From assembly GCF_015865035.1 (NCBI RefSeq), contig NZ_JADZGI010000001.1:1178001-1242000 (forward strand): DNA of 64,000 bases, read 5' to 3'. Origin of the DNA: Novosphingobium aureum. GTDB taxonomy: Bacteria; Pseudomonadota; Alphaproteobacteria; Sphingomonadales; Sphingomonadaceae. A model generated the notes under the pieces. That model was not told the origin of the DNA. It saw only the letters and a program-made list of their open reading frames with translations, and did no database searches. Of this stretch, positions 24,292 to 33,611 are shown piece after piece (position 1 is the stretch's first letter; every line of letters starts with the position of its first letter). A program made the position numbers and the translations under genes.

Positions 24292-25674
24292 TCAGCCCTT
24301 GGCGACAGCTCCGAATAGATCGTGCTCGTCGGCATCCTCGATAAGAACGTCAACGATATCACCTGCTTGGAGGCCGTTGGAAACGTCGCGCAGATAGACG
24401 GCGCCATCGATTTCAGGCGCGTCGGCCTGCGAGCGGCCTGTCGCGCCGATGTCGCCATCCTCGTCAGGTTCGCCGACTTCGTCGACGATCACGGGCAGGA
24501 CGCGGCCGACCTTGGCCTGAAGGCGTGCCGCGCTGATCGCCGCCGTCTTCTCCATGATTCGCTGGTAGCGCTCTTCCTTGACCTCTTCAGGCACCGGATC
24601 GGGCAACGAGTTGGCGCGCGCGCCTTCGACCGGCTCGAAACGGAATGCGCCGACCCGATCGAGCTGGGCTTCGTCGAGCCAATCCAGAAGATACTCGAAA
24701 TCGGCCTCGGTTTCACCGGGGAAGCCGACCACGAAGCTGGAGCGGATCGCGATGTCGGGGCAGATTTCGCGCCACGAACGCAGGCGGTCGAGCACCTTGG
24801 CCTCATTGGCGGGGCGCTTCATCGCCTTGAGCACTGAGGGTGCCGCGTGCTGGAAGGGAATGTCGAGGTAGGGCGTGAGCAGACCCTCGGCCATGAGCGG
24901 GATCACCGCGTCGACGTGAGGATAAGGGTATACGTAGTGCAGCCGGACCCAGGGCGCGCGGCCCTGGGCGTCCTTGAGCTGACCCAGCTCGCGGGCGAGA
25001 TCGGTCATGTGCGTGCGCACCTCGCGATCCTTCCAGTTCCTCGCTTCGTGGCGTACGTCGACGCCATAGGCGGAGGTGTCCTGGCTGATGACCAGCAGTT
25101 CGCGCGTACCGGCCTGCACCAGCTTTTCCGCTTCGCGCAGCACTGCGTCGATGCGTCGGCTCGCAAGCTTTCCGCGCAGGCTGGGTATGATGCAGAAGCT
25201 GCAGGCGTGGTTGCAGCCTTCCGAAATCTTCAGATAGCCGTAGTGACGCGGGGTCAGTTTGACACCCGCCTCGTCGTATGCCTGCGGAATAAGGTCCACA
25301 TATGGGCTCAGCTCGGGCGGGGCAGCGTCGTGGACCGCCTCGACGACCGCTTCGTACTGATGCGCACCGGTGACGGCGAGGACCTGCGGAAACTTCGCAC
25401 GGATCGATTCGGCCTCATTGCCCATGCAGCCCGTCACGATGACCCGGCCATTCTCGGCCATGGCCTCGCCGATCGCGGCAAGGCTCTCTTCCTTGGCGGA
25501 ATCGAGAAAGCCGCAGGTGTTGACGAGCACCACGTCGGCCCCGGCATAGTCGGGGCTCATCGTGTAGCCGTCCGCACGCAGGCGGGTGAGGATGCGTTCG
25601 GAGTCGACGAGCGCCTTGGGGCAGCCGAGGCTGACCATGCCGACCTTGGGCGGAGAGGGGATTTCTATAGCCAT
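24292..25674 (-). CDS. rimO: Ribosomal protein S12 methylthiotransferase RimO
   Basis: This radical-SAM enzyme adds a methylthio group to an Asp of ribosomal protein S12. The 460 residues comprise the UPF0004 domain with three Cys (SLGCPK, NTCGFLD, TGCMGN), the radical-SAM core with CNHACSFC followed by IIPSLRGKLASR, and a C-terminal TRAM domain ending FGAV. Length is typical. The ATG at 25674 (MAIEIPSPPKVGMVSLGCPK) was chosen by homology; the frame is open further upstream to 25872 without conserved sequence. Confidence 0.96.
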   Translation of the reverse strand: MAIEIPSPPKVGMVSLGCPKALVDSERILTRLRADGYTMSPDYAGADVVLVNTCGFLDSAKEESLAAIGEAMAENGRVIVTGCMGNEAESIRAKFPQVLAVTGAHQYEAVVEAVHDAAPPELSPYVDLIPQAYDEAGVKLTPRHYGYLKISEGCNHACSFCIIPSLRGKLASRRIDAVLREAEKLVQAGTRELLVISQDTSAYGVDVRHEARNWKDREVRTHMTDLARELGQLKDAQGRAPWVRLHYVYPYPHVDAVIPLMAEGLLTPYLDIPFQHAAPSVLKAMKRPANEAKVLDRLRSWREICPDIAIRSSFVVGFPGETEADFEYLLDWLDEAQLDRVGAFRFEPVEGARANSLPDPVPEEVKEERYQRIMEKTAAISAARLQAKVGRVLPVIVDEVGEPDEDGDIGATGRSQADAPEIDGAVYLRDVSNGLQAGDIVDVLIEDADEHDLFGAVAKG

Positions 25675-25823
25675 GGGATGGGGCGCCCGATACGCGCTTT
25701 GCCGCAGGAAGTCACGCAAAACGAGGGAGCAGGCTCGGCTCGGCCGGTTTGCCCGGTGCAAGACCTTGTTTCCCAAGGCGCACCCTGCGAGGGGATGGGC
25801 CAATAGGCATAAAGAGGAATGAG

Positions 25824-26213
25824 ATGGGCCCTGTAAACTGGCTGGCCGTAGTGCTGGCGACGATCGTGGCAATGGTCATCGGCATCTTGTGGAACGGGAT
25901 GCCGATGGGCGACCGGCGCTTTCAGCCTCGCCCAGTGCAGCGCGTCGGCGCCTTCCTCGGCGTGACGCTGGCCTGCTTTCTCGCTGCGGCCATGTTCGGG
26001 CACGCCTTCGCGCGGATCGGCGCGGAGACCATGGCGGTCAAGCCCTGGCTCTATTTCATGCAGACCGGGGGCATCGCGCTGGCATTCGTGATCCCGGCCG
26101 TGTGGATCACCAGTATGCGCAATCGCACGCCGGTTCCGCAGATGATCGCAGACTGCCTGTTCTGGCCAGTTATCTACTTGGCCATGGCCGTGGTGTTCTG
26201 GCTGCTCGGTTGA
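25824..26213 (+). CDS. DUF1761 domain-containing membrane protein
   Basis: The 129-residue protein opens MGPVNWLAVVLATIVAMVIGILWNGMPMG, the DUF1761 start (NxxAVxxAxxxxxxxGxxWY-like). It has four hydrophobic helices: about 5-25, 45-65, 80-97 and 110-128. The function of the family is unknown. RBS AAAGAGGAA precedes the ATG at 25824. It is convergent with the K+ channel gene and divergent from rimO. Confidence 0.8.
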   Translation: MGPVNWLAVVLATIVAMVIGILWNGMPMGDRRFQPRPVQRVGAFLGVTLACFLAAAMFGHAFARIGAETMAVKPWLYFMQTGGIALAFVIPAVWITSMRNRTPVPQMIADCLFWPVIYLAMAVVFWLLG

Positions 26214-26229
26214 TCGGGAACGATCCGCG

Positions 26230-27285
26230 TCAGGTCGCTGGCGCCGGATCGTCGTCCCCCGAGCCGGTCGAGGTGATCTCGACGATGATGTCGCCTGCCT
26301 CGAGACAATGTGCCTCTGATTGCCAGAAGCCGATGGCACGCGGACCGCGATAGATGCGCAGGCCCTTACCCGAGGTGATCGCCTCCAGCGGCTTTCCGAT
26401 TTCGCTCGCCGCGACCGGGCGTTCGACCAGCTGAACACGCCCCGATACCGAGGCGAGGTCGGCGAGATAGTCCGAGATATGCTTGCCCTCGGCCGAACCT
26501 GCCAGCAGCAGGCCGGTGAAGCGCACCGGGTTGATGACGTTGTCGGCCCCGGCCTGGCGAGCGAGCAGCTCGTTGTCGTCAGCACGCACGACTGCGGTGA
26601 TCGGAACCTTGGGCGCGAGGTGGCGTGCGGTGAGAATAATCAGGATGGTGGTATCGTCGCGGCCGGCCGAGACCAGTACCGTGCGCGCCCTGCCGATGCG
26701 CACGGCGTTGAGCGTCTCGTCGCGGGTGGCATCGCCTTCCATGACGTTGCACCCGGCCTGTTCGGCCTGAGCGAGGCGCGCGCCGCTCGGATCGATCACG
26801 ACGATGCACGAGGGATCGGTGCCTCGCTCGATCAGTTCGGATACCGCCTCGGAGCCGCTGACGCCGTAGCCGAGCACGACGATGTGATCCTCGAGCCGTT
26901 CCTGGATGCGCTTCATGCGCCACTTCTCCCAACTGCGCTTGATGATGAAATTGTAGGCCGTGCCCACGAAGATGTAGATCACCGCGATGCGGATCGGGGT
27001 GACGATGACCGCCTCGACGAGTCGCGACTTGTCACTCACCGGAGCAATGTCGCCAAAGCCGGTCGTGGTGATCGAGATCATCGTGAAATAGACGACGTCG
27101 AGGAAGCTGACCGTTCCGTCATAGCTGTCGCGCAGGCCATCGCGGTCGAACCAGTGGACGAGCACGACGATGAATACGAGCGCCAGCGCGGCGCCGAGGC
27201 GCAGCGCGACGTCTGCCCAGACAGGAACCGCCAGTGCGCGCCGAAGGGGCTTGAACAAGGCGGGCGGGTTACGCTTGGTCGACAT
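26230..27285 (-). CDS. Two-helix potassium channel with TrkA-N (RCK) domain
   Basis: The 351-residue protein has one helix (about 30-50), the pore loop ISITTTGFGDIAPVS with the TTTGFGD selectivity filter, and a second helix (about 88-112). An RCK domain follows, with the Rossmann start HIVVLGYGVSGSEAVSELI, IDPSGARLAQAEQAG and VMEGDATRDETL. A C-terminal TrkA-C-like region ends GDIIVEITS. It is a ligand-gated prokaryotic K+ channel (MthK/Kch-like). The ATG at 27285 is preferred over a TTG 9 bp upstream. It starts 13 bp after the NlpD-like stop, so the two are probably cotranscribed. Confidence 0.87.
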   Translation of the reverse strand: MSTKRNPPALFKPLRRALAVPVWADVALRLGAALALVFIVVLVHWFDRDGLRDSYDGTVSFLDVVYFTMISITTTGFGDIAPVSDKSRLVEAVIVTPIRIAVIYIFVGTAYNFIIKRSWEKWRMKRIQERLEDHIVVLGYGVSGSEAVSELIERGTDPSCIVVIDPSGARLAQAEQAGCNVMEGDATRDETLNAVRIGRARTVLVSAGRDDTTILIILTARHLAPKVPITAVVRADDNELLARQAGADNVINPVRFTGLLLAGSAEGKHISDYLADLASVSGRVQLVERPVAASEIGKPLEAITSGKGLRIYRGPRAIGFWQSEAHCLEAGDIIVEITSTGSGDDDPAPAT

Positions 27286-27297
27286 CGGCACCAAGGC

Positions 27298-28545
27298 TTA
27301 GGGAGCCTTGGGCAGTTCGTCCAGCGGATCAACCGGCTTGCCGCCCTGGCGCACCTCGAAGTGAAGCTCGCTACCCTTCGCCTGTCCGGTGTCGCCTACG
27401 AGGCCGATGCGCTCGCCGGCAGCGACCTTGGCGCCTTGCTTGACAGTCACTCGGCTGAGGAAGGCATAGGCGGTGAACCAGCCCCCGCCATGGTCGAGCA
27501 CGACGAGGTTGCCGAACTGTTCCTTCTCGAATCCGGCGAAGCGGACGGTGCCCGAGGCAGCCGCGCGAACCATCGTGCCCTTGGCAGCGACGATGTCGAG
27601 CCCGTCGTGATAGTTGCTTCCAGTCGAATACCCACGCCGCAGCTTGCCTTCGACCGGCCACATGAACCGCGCCGATGCAGCCTGCCGTGCGGTTGAGGCG
27701 ACGGCCTTTGCCTCGTCGACCGTGGCTTCGGGGGCAGGCTTTGCCGCTTCGCGCATGACCGTCGGGATCAGCAATGTTCGGCCCGGCTCGAGTGCAGCCG
27801 TCGGATCGATATCGTTGGCGAGCGCGATCTGCTCCCACGGCATGGCATAGCGCAGCGAAAGGCCGAACGGGGTGTCGCCTGCCTCGACCAGATGTCGGCG
27901 CGTGCGCGGGATGACGAGCTTCTGCCCGACCTTGACGGTGTAGGGTGGCGCGAGGCCGTTTGCCTCGGCGATGAGCAGGCGCGGAACCTTGGCCCGGACC
28001 GCGATGCCGCCCAGTGTTTCACCGGCCGCTACGGTGTGAGTGTTCTCGCTCTCGCTACGGGCGTCGCCGCCCGGCGGTGGTGCCGCTGCAGGAGCAGCGG
28101 CGGGGGCAGGGCGTGCAGCAGCACTCTTCGCCGGAATGGCCAGTTTCTGGCCAACGCGCACGACGTAGGGCGCGGACAGTCCATTGGCCCGGGCAAGAAC
28201 TTCGGAGCTGACGCCGGTCCTGTTCGCAATCCCGTTGAGGGTGTCCCCCGCGGCTACGGTGTAGCTGGAGGCTGCCTGTGGAGCCGGCGCAACCTTCGAC
28301 GGAAGCGTCTGATCGCGCGGGATGGTCAGCGTCTGTCCGACCTTGACGAGGTAGGGGGCTTCAAGCCCGTTGGCCTTGGCGATCGCATTGGCGGAGACGC
28401 CTGCGCGATTGGCGATGCCGCCCAATGTCTCGCCAGTGCCGACCACGTGTGCGGTCTCCTGCGCCGCAGGCGCAGCGAGGGCGGCAGTTCCGGGGGTGAC
28501 GGCGAGGACCGCCGCGAGTGCGGCGGTCGATAGGCTCCGGTTCAT
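27298..28545 (-). CDS. NlpD-like protein: four LysM domains and a degenerate LytM (M23) domain
   Basis: The 415-residue secreted protein has a signal peptide (1-25) and four LysM repeats (about 32-76, 95-138, 170-213, 217-261). The M23/LytM domain is about 295-410. Of the zinc-peptidase residues, H313 and D317 (YHDGLD) remain. F362 replaces the His of the YxHL motif (YAFLS), and E393 replaces the first His of HxH (SELHFE). This is the pattern of catalytically dead NlpD/EnvC amidase activators. Its ATG overlaps the surE stop by 4 bp, matching the surE-nlpD linkage of other proteobacteria, here without pcm. It probably helps daughter-cell separation. Confidence 0.85.
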   Translation of the reverse strand: MNRSLSTAALAAVLAVTPGTAALAAPAAQETAHVVGTGETLGGIANRAGVSANAIAKANGLEAPYLVKVGQTLTIPRDQTLPSKVAPAPQAASSYTVAAGDTLNGIANRTGVSSEVLARANGLSAPYVVRVGQKLAIPAKSAAARPAPAAAPAAAPPPGGDARSESENTHTVAAGETLGGIAVRAKVPRLLIAEANGLAPPYTVKVGQKLVIPRTRRHLVEAGDTPFGLSLRYAMPWEQIALANDIDPTAALEPGRTLLIPTVMREAAKPAPEATVDEAKAVASTARQAASARFMWPVEGKLRRGYSTGSNYHDGLDIVAAKGTMVRAAASGTVRFAGFEKEQFGNLVVLDHGGGWFTAYAFLSRVTVKQGAKVAAGERIGLVGDTGQAKGSELHFEVRQGGKPVDPLDELPKAP

Positions 28546-29306
28546 CCTTCGAAGCGGGCGGCCAGTGCGGCCAGCGATGCATCGTGGGTGAGATCGACTT
28601 GCAGCGGAGTGACGGCAACATGTCCCTCGGCGATCGCTTCCAGATCAGTGTTGTGACCGAGCGTGTGCTCGATGCCGTGCAGGCCGAACCAGAAATAGGG
28701 AAAGCCTCTGGGATCGACAGATTCCACGAGCGAGCCGCGCGCGTAGTCGTGGAAGCCCTGGCGTACCACGCGGATGCCCTTGACTTCGTCACCCTTGATT
28801 GGCGGGAAGTTGACGTTGACCAAGGTGCGCGGGGCGAAGTCCATGCCGATGATCTGCTTGAGGACGCGCGCACCCCACTGCTCGGCAGCGGAGAAGTCGA
28901 CATTGTTGCCGACGCCCTCCTTGGAATAGACTTGGCTCAGCGCAATCGAGGGAATGCCCGCAAGCGCACCTTCCATCGCGGCAGAGACGGTGCCCGAATA
29001 CGTGATGTCATCGCCGAGGTTCGCGCCGCGGTTGACGCCCGAGAGGATTACGTCTGGCGGTTCGGGCAGGACCTTGCGCAGCGCCATCGTCACCGAGTCT
29101 GTCGGGGTGCCGGTCACCGAGAAGCGGCGCGGCGCATGTTCGCGCAGGCGCACCGGGCGGGTGAGTGTGAGCGAATGGCCCGCGCCCGACTGTTCCTCGC
29201 TGGGCGCACAGATCCAGATATCGTCGGAAAGCTGTGCGGCGATCTTTTCCAGCACGTAGAGGCCTGGGGCGTTGATGCCGTCGTCGTTGGTGATGAGGAT
29301 ACGCAT
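28542..29306 (-). CDS. surE: 5'/3'-nucleotidase SurE
   Basis: This divalent-metal nucleotidase acts on nucleoside monophosphates. The 254-residue protein opens MRILITNDDGINAPGLYVLEKIA, with the metal-binding DD (NDDG). It has APSEEQSGAGHSLT, GTPTDSVTMAL, PDVILSGVNRGANLGDDITYSGTVSAAMEGAL and a C-terminal DLTHDASL. Length is typical. The downstream NlpD-like gene overlaps its stop by 4 bp (ATGA), so translational coupling is likely. serS lies 200 bp upstream on the same strand. Confidence 0.96.
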   Translation of the reverse strand: MRILITNDDGINAPGLYVLEKIAAQLSDDIWICAPSEEQSGAGHSLTLTRPVRLREHAPRRFSVTGTPTDSVTMALRKVLPEPPDVILSGVNRGANLGDDITYSGTVSAAMEGALAGIPSIALSQVYSKEGVGNNVDFSAAEQWGARVLKQIIGMDFAPRTLVNVNFPPIKGDEVKGIRVVRQGFHDYARGSLVESVDPRGFPYFWFGLHGIEHTLGHNTDLEAIAEGHVAVTPLQVDLTHDASLAALAARFEG

Positions 29307-29506
29307 AGTGGCACCGTTTAACCACGTTCACGTCGCGCGCGAAACCGCGCTCTCGGGCATAAGGGCGGGTAATCCACCGACTTGGCTTTCAAGACGATGG
29401 ATATCCTCCAGCAATTTTGCAGGTTCTTTGGGGCAGGCGAAGGAGCCGCGATCCAGTGGGGCGCGGTGCCGCACCGGATCGCGTATCGCTCTGCCCAAGG
29501 TGAGCC

Positions 29507-30787
29507 TCAGCCCTGAGGTACGAGCTTCTCAAGCCCGCCCATCCACGGCTTGAGCGCCTCGGGTACGAGGACCGAGCCGTCTTCCTGCTGGTAGTTCTCG
29601 AGTACCGCCACTAGCGTACGGCCGACGGCGAGCCCCGAGCCGTTGAGGGTGTGCAGGAATTCGGTCTTCTTGCTGCCCTCGGGCTTGTAGCGCGCGTTCA
29701 TGCGGCGCGCCTGGAAGGGGCCGCAGTTAGAGATCGAGCTGATCTCGCGATAGGCCTGCTGGCCGGGGAGCCACACTTCGAGGTCGAAGGTCTTGCGTGC
29801 GGTCGCGCCCATGTCGCCGGTGCACAGCAGCACCTTGCGATAGGGCAGTTCGAGCGCCTGGAGGATGCTCTCGGCGGCGGCGACCATCTTCTCGTGCTCG
29901 GCCTCGCTTTCCTCGGGGCGGCACACGGTGACCAGCTCGACCTTCTCGAACTGGTGCTGGCGGATGAACCCGCGCGTATCGCGCCCGGCGGCGCCCGCTT
30001 CGGAGCGGAAGCAGGGGGTGAGGGCGGTCATGCGCAGCGGCAGCGCCGCATTGTCGACGATCTCGTTCTGGACGTAGTTGGTCAGGCTGACTTCGGCGGT
30101 GGGGATCATCCAGCGTCCGTCGGTGGTCTGGAACAGGTCCTCCGCAAATTTGGGCAGCTGGCCGGTGCCGTAGACGGCTTCGTCCTTCACCAGCAGCGGA
30201 ACGTTGCACTCCATGAAGCCGTTGGTGGCGGTCTGCGTGTCGAGCATGAACTGCGCGAGGGCGCGGTGCAGGCGGGCCATCTGTCCCTTGAGGAACGTGA
30301 AGCGCGCGCCCGAGATCTTGGCGCCGGTCTCGAAGTCGAGGCCGAGTGCGGGCCCGATGTCGGCGTGTTCCTTGGGGGAAAATGCATAGTCACCGGGCGT
30401 GCCCCACTTGGCGACTTCGACGTTGTCGTTCTCGTCCTCGCCTTCGGGAACATCGTCTACCGGGATGTTGGGCAGGCCCGCGAGTACATCGTTGAGCTTG
30501 ACCGTCAGCTCCTTCTCCTCGGCTTCGAGCGCGGGGAGGGTTTCCTTGAGCTGCGCGACTTCGGCTTTCAGCGCATCGGCGGTTGCCGTGTCGCCCTGTC
30601 CCATGGCCTTGCCAATGGCCTTGGAGGCCTCGTTGCGGCGGCTCTGGCCTTCCTGTGCGCGGGTCGCGACGGCACGGCGCTGCTCGTCGAGTGCGAGGAT
30701 GGCCTGGGCTTGCGGCTCGACCGAGCGGCGCTTCAGGCCGGCGTCGAAGGCTTCGGGATTCTCGCGGATCTGGCGGATGTCATGCAT
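29507..30787 (-). CDS. serS: Serine--tRNA ligase
   Basis: The 426-residue class II synthetase has an N-terminal coiled-coil arm (about 25-105, AQAILALDEQRRAVATRAQEGQSRRNEASKAIG). The catalytic core contains motif 1 near GFMECNVPLLVKDEAVYGTGQLPKFAED, motif 2 LTPCFRSEAGAAGRDTRGFIRQHQFEKVELVT and motif 3 NGSGLAVGRTLVAVLENYQ. The ATG at 30787 (MHDIRQIRENPEAFDAGL) matches the usual start. It charges tRNA-Ser and is upstream of surE and the NlpD-like gene. Confidence 0.97.
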   Translation of the reverse strand: MHDIRQIRENPEAFDAGLKRRSVEPQAQAILALDEQRRAVATRAQEGQSRRNEASKAIGKAMGQGDTATADALKAEVAQLKETLPALEAEEKELTVKLNDVLAGLPNIPVDDVPEGEDENDNVEVAKWGTPGDYAFSPKEHADIGPALGLDFETGAKISGARFTFLKGQMARLHRALAQFMLDTQTATNGFMECNVPLLVKDEAVYGTGQLPKFAEDLFQTTDGRWMIPTAEVSLTNYVQNEIVDNAALPLRMTALTPCFRSEAGAAGRDTRGFIRQHQFEKVELVTVCRPEESEAEHEKMVAAAESILQALELPYRKVLLCTGDMGATARKTFDLEVWLPGQQAYREISSISNCGPFQARRMNARYKPEGSKKTEFLHTLNGSGLAVGRTLVAVLENYQQEDGSVLVPEALKPWMGGLEKLVPQG

Positions 30788-30903
30788 GGCGCGCGCTATG
30801 CCGCCTCGCGTGCGGGCGCGCAAGGGCGCCAGCGTGGTGCCGCGGGTGAAAGCCGTCGATGAGGAAGAAATCCGCTTAAGGGTCTATACCATCCGGTGAA
30901 GGA

Positions 30904-30978
30904 TGGTGGGCGCGACAGGGATTGAACCTGTGACCCCACCCGTGTGAAGGGTGTGCTCTACCGCTGAGCTACGCGCCC
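30904..30978 (-). tRNA. tRNA-Val (anticodon CAC)
   Basis: On the minus strand a 75-nt cloverleaf reads GGGCGCG/CGCGCCC acceptor stem and GTAGCTCAGCGGTAGAGC D arm. The anticodon loop TTCACAC gives CAC, and the T arm is CAGGTTCAATCCCTG. The CCA end is encoded at 30904-30906. CAC reads the Val codon GUG, common in high-G+C genomes. Confidence 0.96.
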
Positions 30979-31057
30979 GCTACCAAGTGCGGAGGCGCGC
31001 CTTTAGACGGCCCCTGCTCGATTGACAAGAGCCCAATGCACTTTAAATCGCGTGGCC

Positions 31058-31348
31058 ATGAGCGAAGATAGCAAGACCGGCCCCGACCTGCCCCCCGACC
31101 ACCTCGCGATCAACCCGCGCAGCCCGCACTTCGATGCGGAGAAGCTGCAGCGCGGCATCGGCATCCGGTTCAAGGGTACCGTGCGCAACAACATCGAGGA
31201 ATATTGCATTTCCGAGGGCTGGGTGCGCGTGCAGGCCGGCAAGACCATGGATCGTAAGGGTAATCCCCTGACGATCAAGCTGACCGGCCCGGTCGAGGCC
31301 TGGTACGAGGACCTCGGCGAAGACGCTCCCGTCGCCAAGAAGGGCTAA
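31058..31348 (+). CDS. DUF3297 family protein
   Basis: The 96-residue soluble protein runs MSEDSKTGPDLPPDHLAINPRSPHFDAEKLQRGIGIRFKGTVRNNIEEYCISEGWVRVQAGKTMDRKGNPLTIKLTGPVEAWYED, which I recognise as DUF3297. Function is unknown. The small acidic/basic domain is almost fully covered by the family. The ATG at 31058 aligns with the usual MSE/MTD start. It is divergent from tRNA-Val and convergent with the CHAP gene. Confidence 0.85.
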   Translation: MSEDSKTGPDLPPDHLAINPRSPHFDAEKLQRGIGIRFKGTVRNNIEEYCISEGWVRVQAGKTMDRKGNPLTIKLTGPVEAWYEDLGEDAPVAKKG

Positions 31349-31393
31349 AGTTCTCCATCGCCCGCGCGCAGCCCTTCGTGGCGCGCGCGGGGC

Positions 31394-32053
31394 TTACTCG
31401 GCACCGGCGATGATCGCCCCGATGGGATCGTCGCTGCGCACACTCGCCAGCGTCGATCGCGATTCGCGCAGCCTTTCCGGTCCTGAGCCGGGCTTTGCAT
31501 TGTAAATGAAGCCGCTGACCGGCCAGTGCGATGCGCCAAGAGTCTCGCTGGGGCCATACCAGATACGCACGCTGCTCCAGTCATTGTTCTCGGACACGTC
31601 GAGCGCGACGACGTTGCGTTCGATCTTGCCCGGATAGGACCAGTTCGCGTGGCTTAGCAGGATGGTGCGCGAATCGATAACCTCGCTCACGGCTGCCACA
31701 TGGCCAAGCGTGGAATTGCCGTGCGCTGGCATCGCCATGACCGCACCTACCCTTGGTTCATGTCCGCGCGCGTAGCGTCCCTTGGCCTGCTTCCACCAGG
31801 TATGGGCATCGCCGCGGATGCGAATTCCGGAGATGTCGCGAGCGAAAGGCACGCATTCCAGCGGGCCCGCAGCGCTCGTCTCGGTGTGCATGGCGAACGC
31901 CGTGCTGCTTTCAGCGACCTTTGGGTCATTGCCTTGGCCGTAATCGGCACTTGCGACGATGGCGTCGATGGCGGAGCGTGCCTGTGCGCCGATCGGCGAG
32001 AGAAGGGGGGCTGCCGCAAGCCCCGCCAGGATCAGTTTCCGATGCCTTTTCAT
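31394..32053 (-). CDS. CHAP domain-containing secreted protein
   Basis: The 219-residue protein has a signal peptide (MKRHRKLILAGLAAAPLLSPIGAQA). Its CHAP (NlpC/P60-like cysteine amidohydrolase) domain runs from about 60. The Cys nucleophile is in GPLECVPFARDISGIRIRGDAHTWWKQA, the His in STLGHVAAVSEV, and a polar residue follows in SHANWSYPGKI. CHAP enzymes cleave peptidoglycan amide bonds. About 55 residues after the domain are low complexity. It is divergent from der. Confidence 0.82.
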   Translation of the reverse strand: MKRHRKLILAGLAAAPLLSPIGAQARSAIDAIVASADYGQGNDPKVAESSTAFAMHTETSAAGPLECVPFARDISGIRIRGDAHTWWKQAKGRYARGHEPRVGAVMAMPAHGNSTLGHVAAVSEVIDSRTILLSHANWSYPGKIERNVVALDVSENNDWSSVRIWYGPSETLGASHWPVSGFIYNAKPGSGPERLRESRSTLASVRSDDPIGAIIAGAE

Positions 32054-32224
32054 GACCATGGGTTTGCCTGAAGGGCATTGATCATGGCCTGCGGTGTTCG
32101 GTTAACGGGCGTGCAAGGATTGTCCTTTGCCCGGCTTGAGCAACTGCGGGTCTCCGCCTAAATTGCAGCACTGCGTCCACAGCGCTTGCCAAATCCCCGC
32201 CAAACCCCCAATCGCACAAGAATC

Positions 32225-33607
32225 ATGCTTCCACAGGTAATCATCATCGGTCGACCCAACGTCGGCAAGTCCACGCTGTTCAACCGGCTCGTCGGCAAGA
32301 AGCTCGCGCTCGTCGACGACCAGCCGGGCGTCACGCGCGACCGTCGTTTCGGCGATGCGCATCTGCTGGGGCTCGACTTCACCATCGTCGATACGGCGGG
32401 CTGGGAAGACGACGAGGCCGAAACGCTGCCGGGGCGCATGCGCCAGCAGACCGAAGCCTCGCTCGCGACCGCCGACGTCGCGCTCATGGTGATCGACGCG
32501 CGCGCCGGGCTGACTCCGCTCGACGAGGAGATCGCCCAGTGGCTGCGCGCCTCGCCGGTGCCGGTGATCCTGCTCGCCAACAAGGCGGAGGGCCGTGCGG
32601 GCGAGTCGGGACTGCTTGAATCCTACGCGCTGGGACTCGGTGATCCGGTCGCGATCTCGGCCGAGCACGGTGAGGGCATGGGCGACCTGTTCGAATCGCT
32701 CCTCCCGCACCTCGAACCGCTGCAGCCGCCCGAAGAGGACGAGTTCGAGGAAGAGGACGAGGAGGCGCTGCTGCGCGCGCCGCTCAAGCTCGCTATCGTC
32801 GGGCGTCCGAATGCGGGCAAGTCGACGCTGATCAACCGCTTCCTCGGCGAGGATCGGCTGCTGACTGGCCCCGAGGCGGGGATTACGCGCGATTCGATCG
32901 CGATCGACTGGCACTGGACCGATCCCAAGACCGATGAAGTGCGCGAAGTGCGCCTGATCGACACTGCCGGCATGCGCAAGAAGGCGCAGGTGACCGAGAA
33001 GCTCGAGCGCATGGCGGTCGCCGACGCGCGTCATGCCATCGACTTCGCCGAAGTCGTCGTGCTGTTGCTCGATGCGACCCGCGGGCTCGAGCATCAGGAT
33101 CTAAAGATCGCTTCGATGGTGCTTGAGGAAGGGCGCGCGCTGATGATCGCGATCAACAAGTGGGACGTGGCCGAGGACGCGAGTTCGCTGTTCAACGGCA
33201 TCCGGACCGCGCTGGGCGATGGTCTGGCGCAGGTGCGCGGCGTGCCGCTGCTCGCGGTATCCGCGCGTACCGGCAAGGGTCTCGACGAAATGATGGCCTC
33301 GGCCTTCTCTATCCGCGAGGCGTGGAGCCGCCGCGTGCCGACCGCCGGGCTCAATCGCTGGTTCGACGATGCACTGGCGGCCAACCCGCCGCCGGCACCG
33401 GGTGGCAAGCGGATCAAGCTGCGCTACATCACTCAGGCGAAGACGCGCCCGCCGGGTTTCGTGCTGTTCGGCACGCGTCTCGATCTCCTGCCGGAAAGCT
33501 ACAAGCGCTACCTGATCAACGGCATCCGCCGTGAGCTGGGTTTCGAGGCGGTGCCGATCCGTCTCAACCTGCGCAGCGCGAAAAACCCCTTCGCCAACAA
33601 GAAGTGA
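32225..33607 (+). CDS. der: GTPase Der (EngA)
   Basis: The 460-residue double GTPase is needed for 50S ribosome assembly. G domain 1 has GRPNVGKSTLFNRLVGKK, DTAGW and NKAE. G domain 2 has GRPNAGKSTLINRFLGEDRLLTGPEAGITRDSI, DTAGMRKKAQV and NKWD. A C-terminal KH-like domain ends LRSAKNPFANKK. An acidic stretch EEDEFEEEDEEA links the two G domains. The ATG at 32225 was chosen by homology. Confidence 0.97.
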   Translation: MLPQVIIIGRPNVGKSTLFNRLVGKKLALVDDQPGVTRDRRFGDAHLLGLDFTIVDTAGWEDDEAETLPGRMRQQTEASLATADVALMVIDARAGLTPLDEEIAQWLRASPVPVILLANKAEGRAGESGLLESYALGLGDPVAISAEHGEGMGDLFESLLPHLEPLQPPEEDEFEEEDEEALLRAPLKLAIVGRPNAGKSTLINRFLGEDRLLTGPEAGITRDSIAIDWHWTDPKTDEVREVRLIDTAGMRKKAQVTEKLERMAVADARHAIDFAEVVVLLLDATRGLEHQDLKIASMVLEEGRALMIAINKWDVAEDASSLFNGIRTALGDGLAQVRGVPLLAVSARTGKGLDEMMASAFSIREAWSRRVPTAGLNRWFDDALAANPPPAPGGKRIKLRYITQAKTRPPGFVLFGTRLDLLPESYKRYLINGIRRELGFEAVPIRLNLRSAKNPFANKK

Positions 33608-33611
33608 GCGG

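Noticed and set aside
24847..25806. 319-codon plus-strand frame antisense to rimO
   Set aside because: No recognisable motif; rimO cysteine motifs are intact on the other strand.
26320..27696. 458-codon plus-strand frame across the K+ channel and NlpD-like genes
   Set aside because: It spans two well-supported genes on the other strand and reads as low-similarity Arg/Asp-rich sequence.
28518..29321. 267-codon plus-strand frame antisense to surE
   Set aside because: surE has its DD metal motif and full-length similarity; the other frame has none.
29651..30862. 403-codon plus-strand frame antisense to serS
   Set aside because: serS has all three class II synthetase motifs; the antisense frame reflects codon-position G/C bias.
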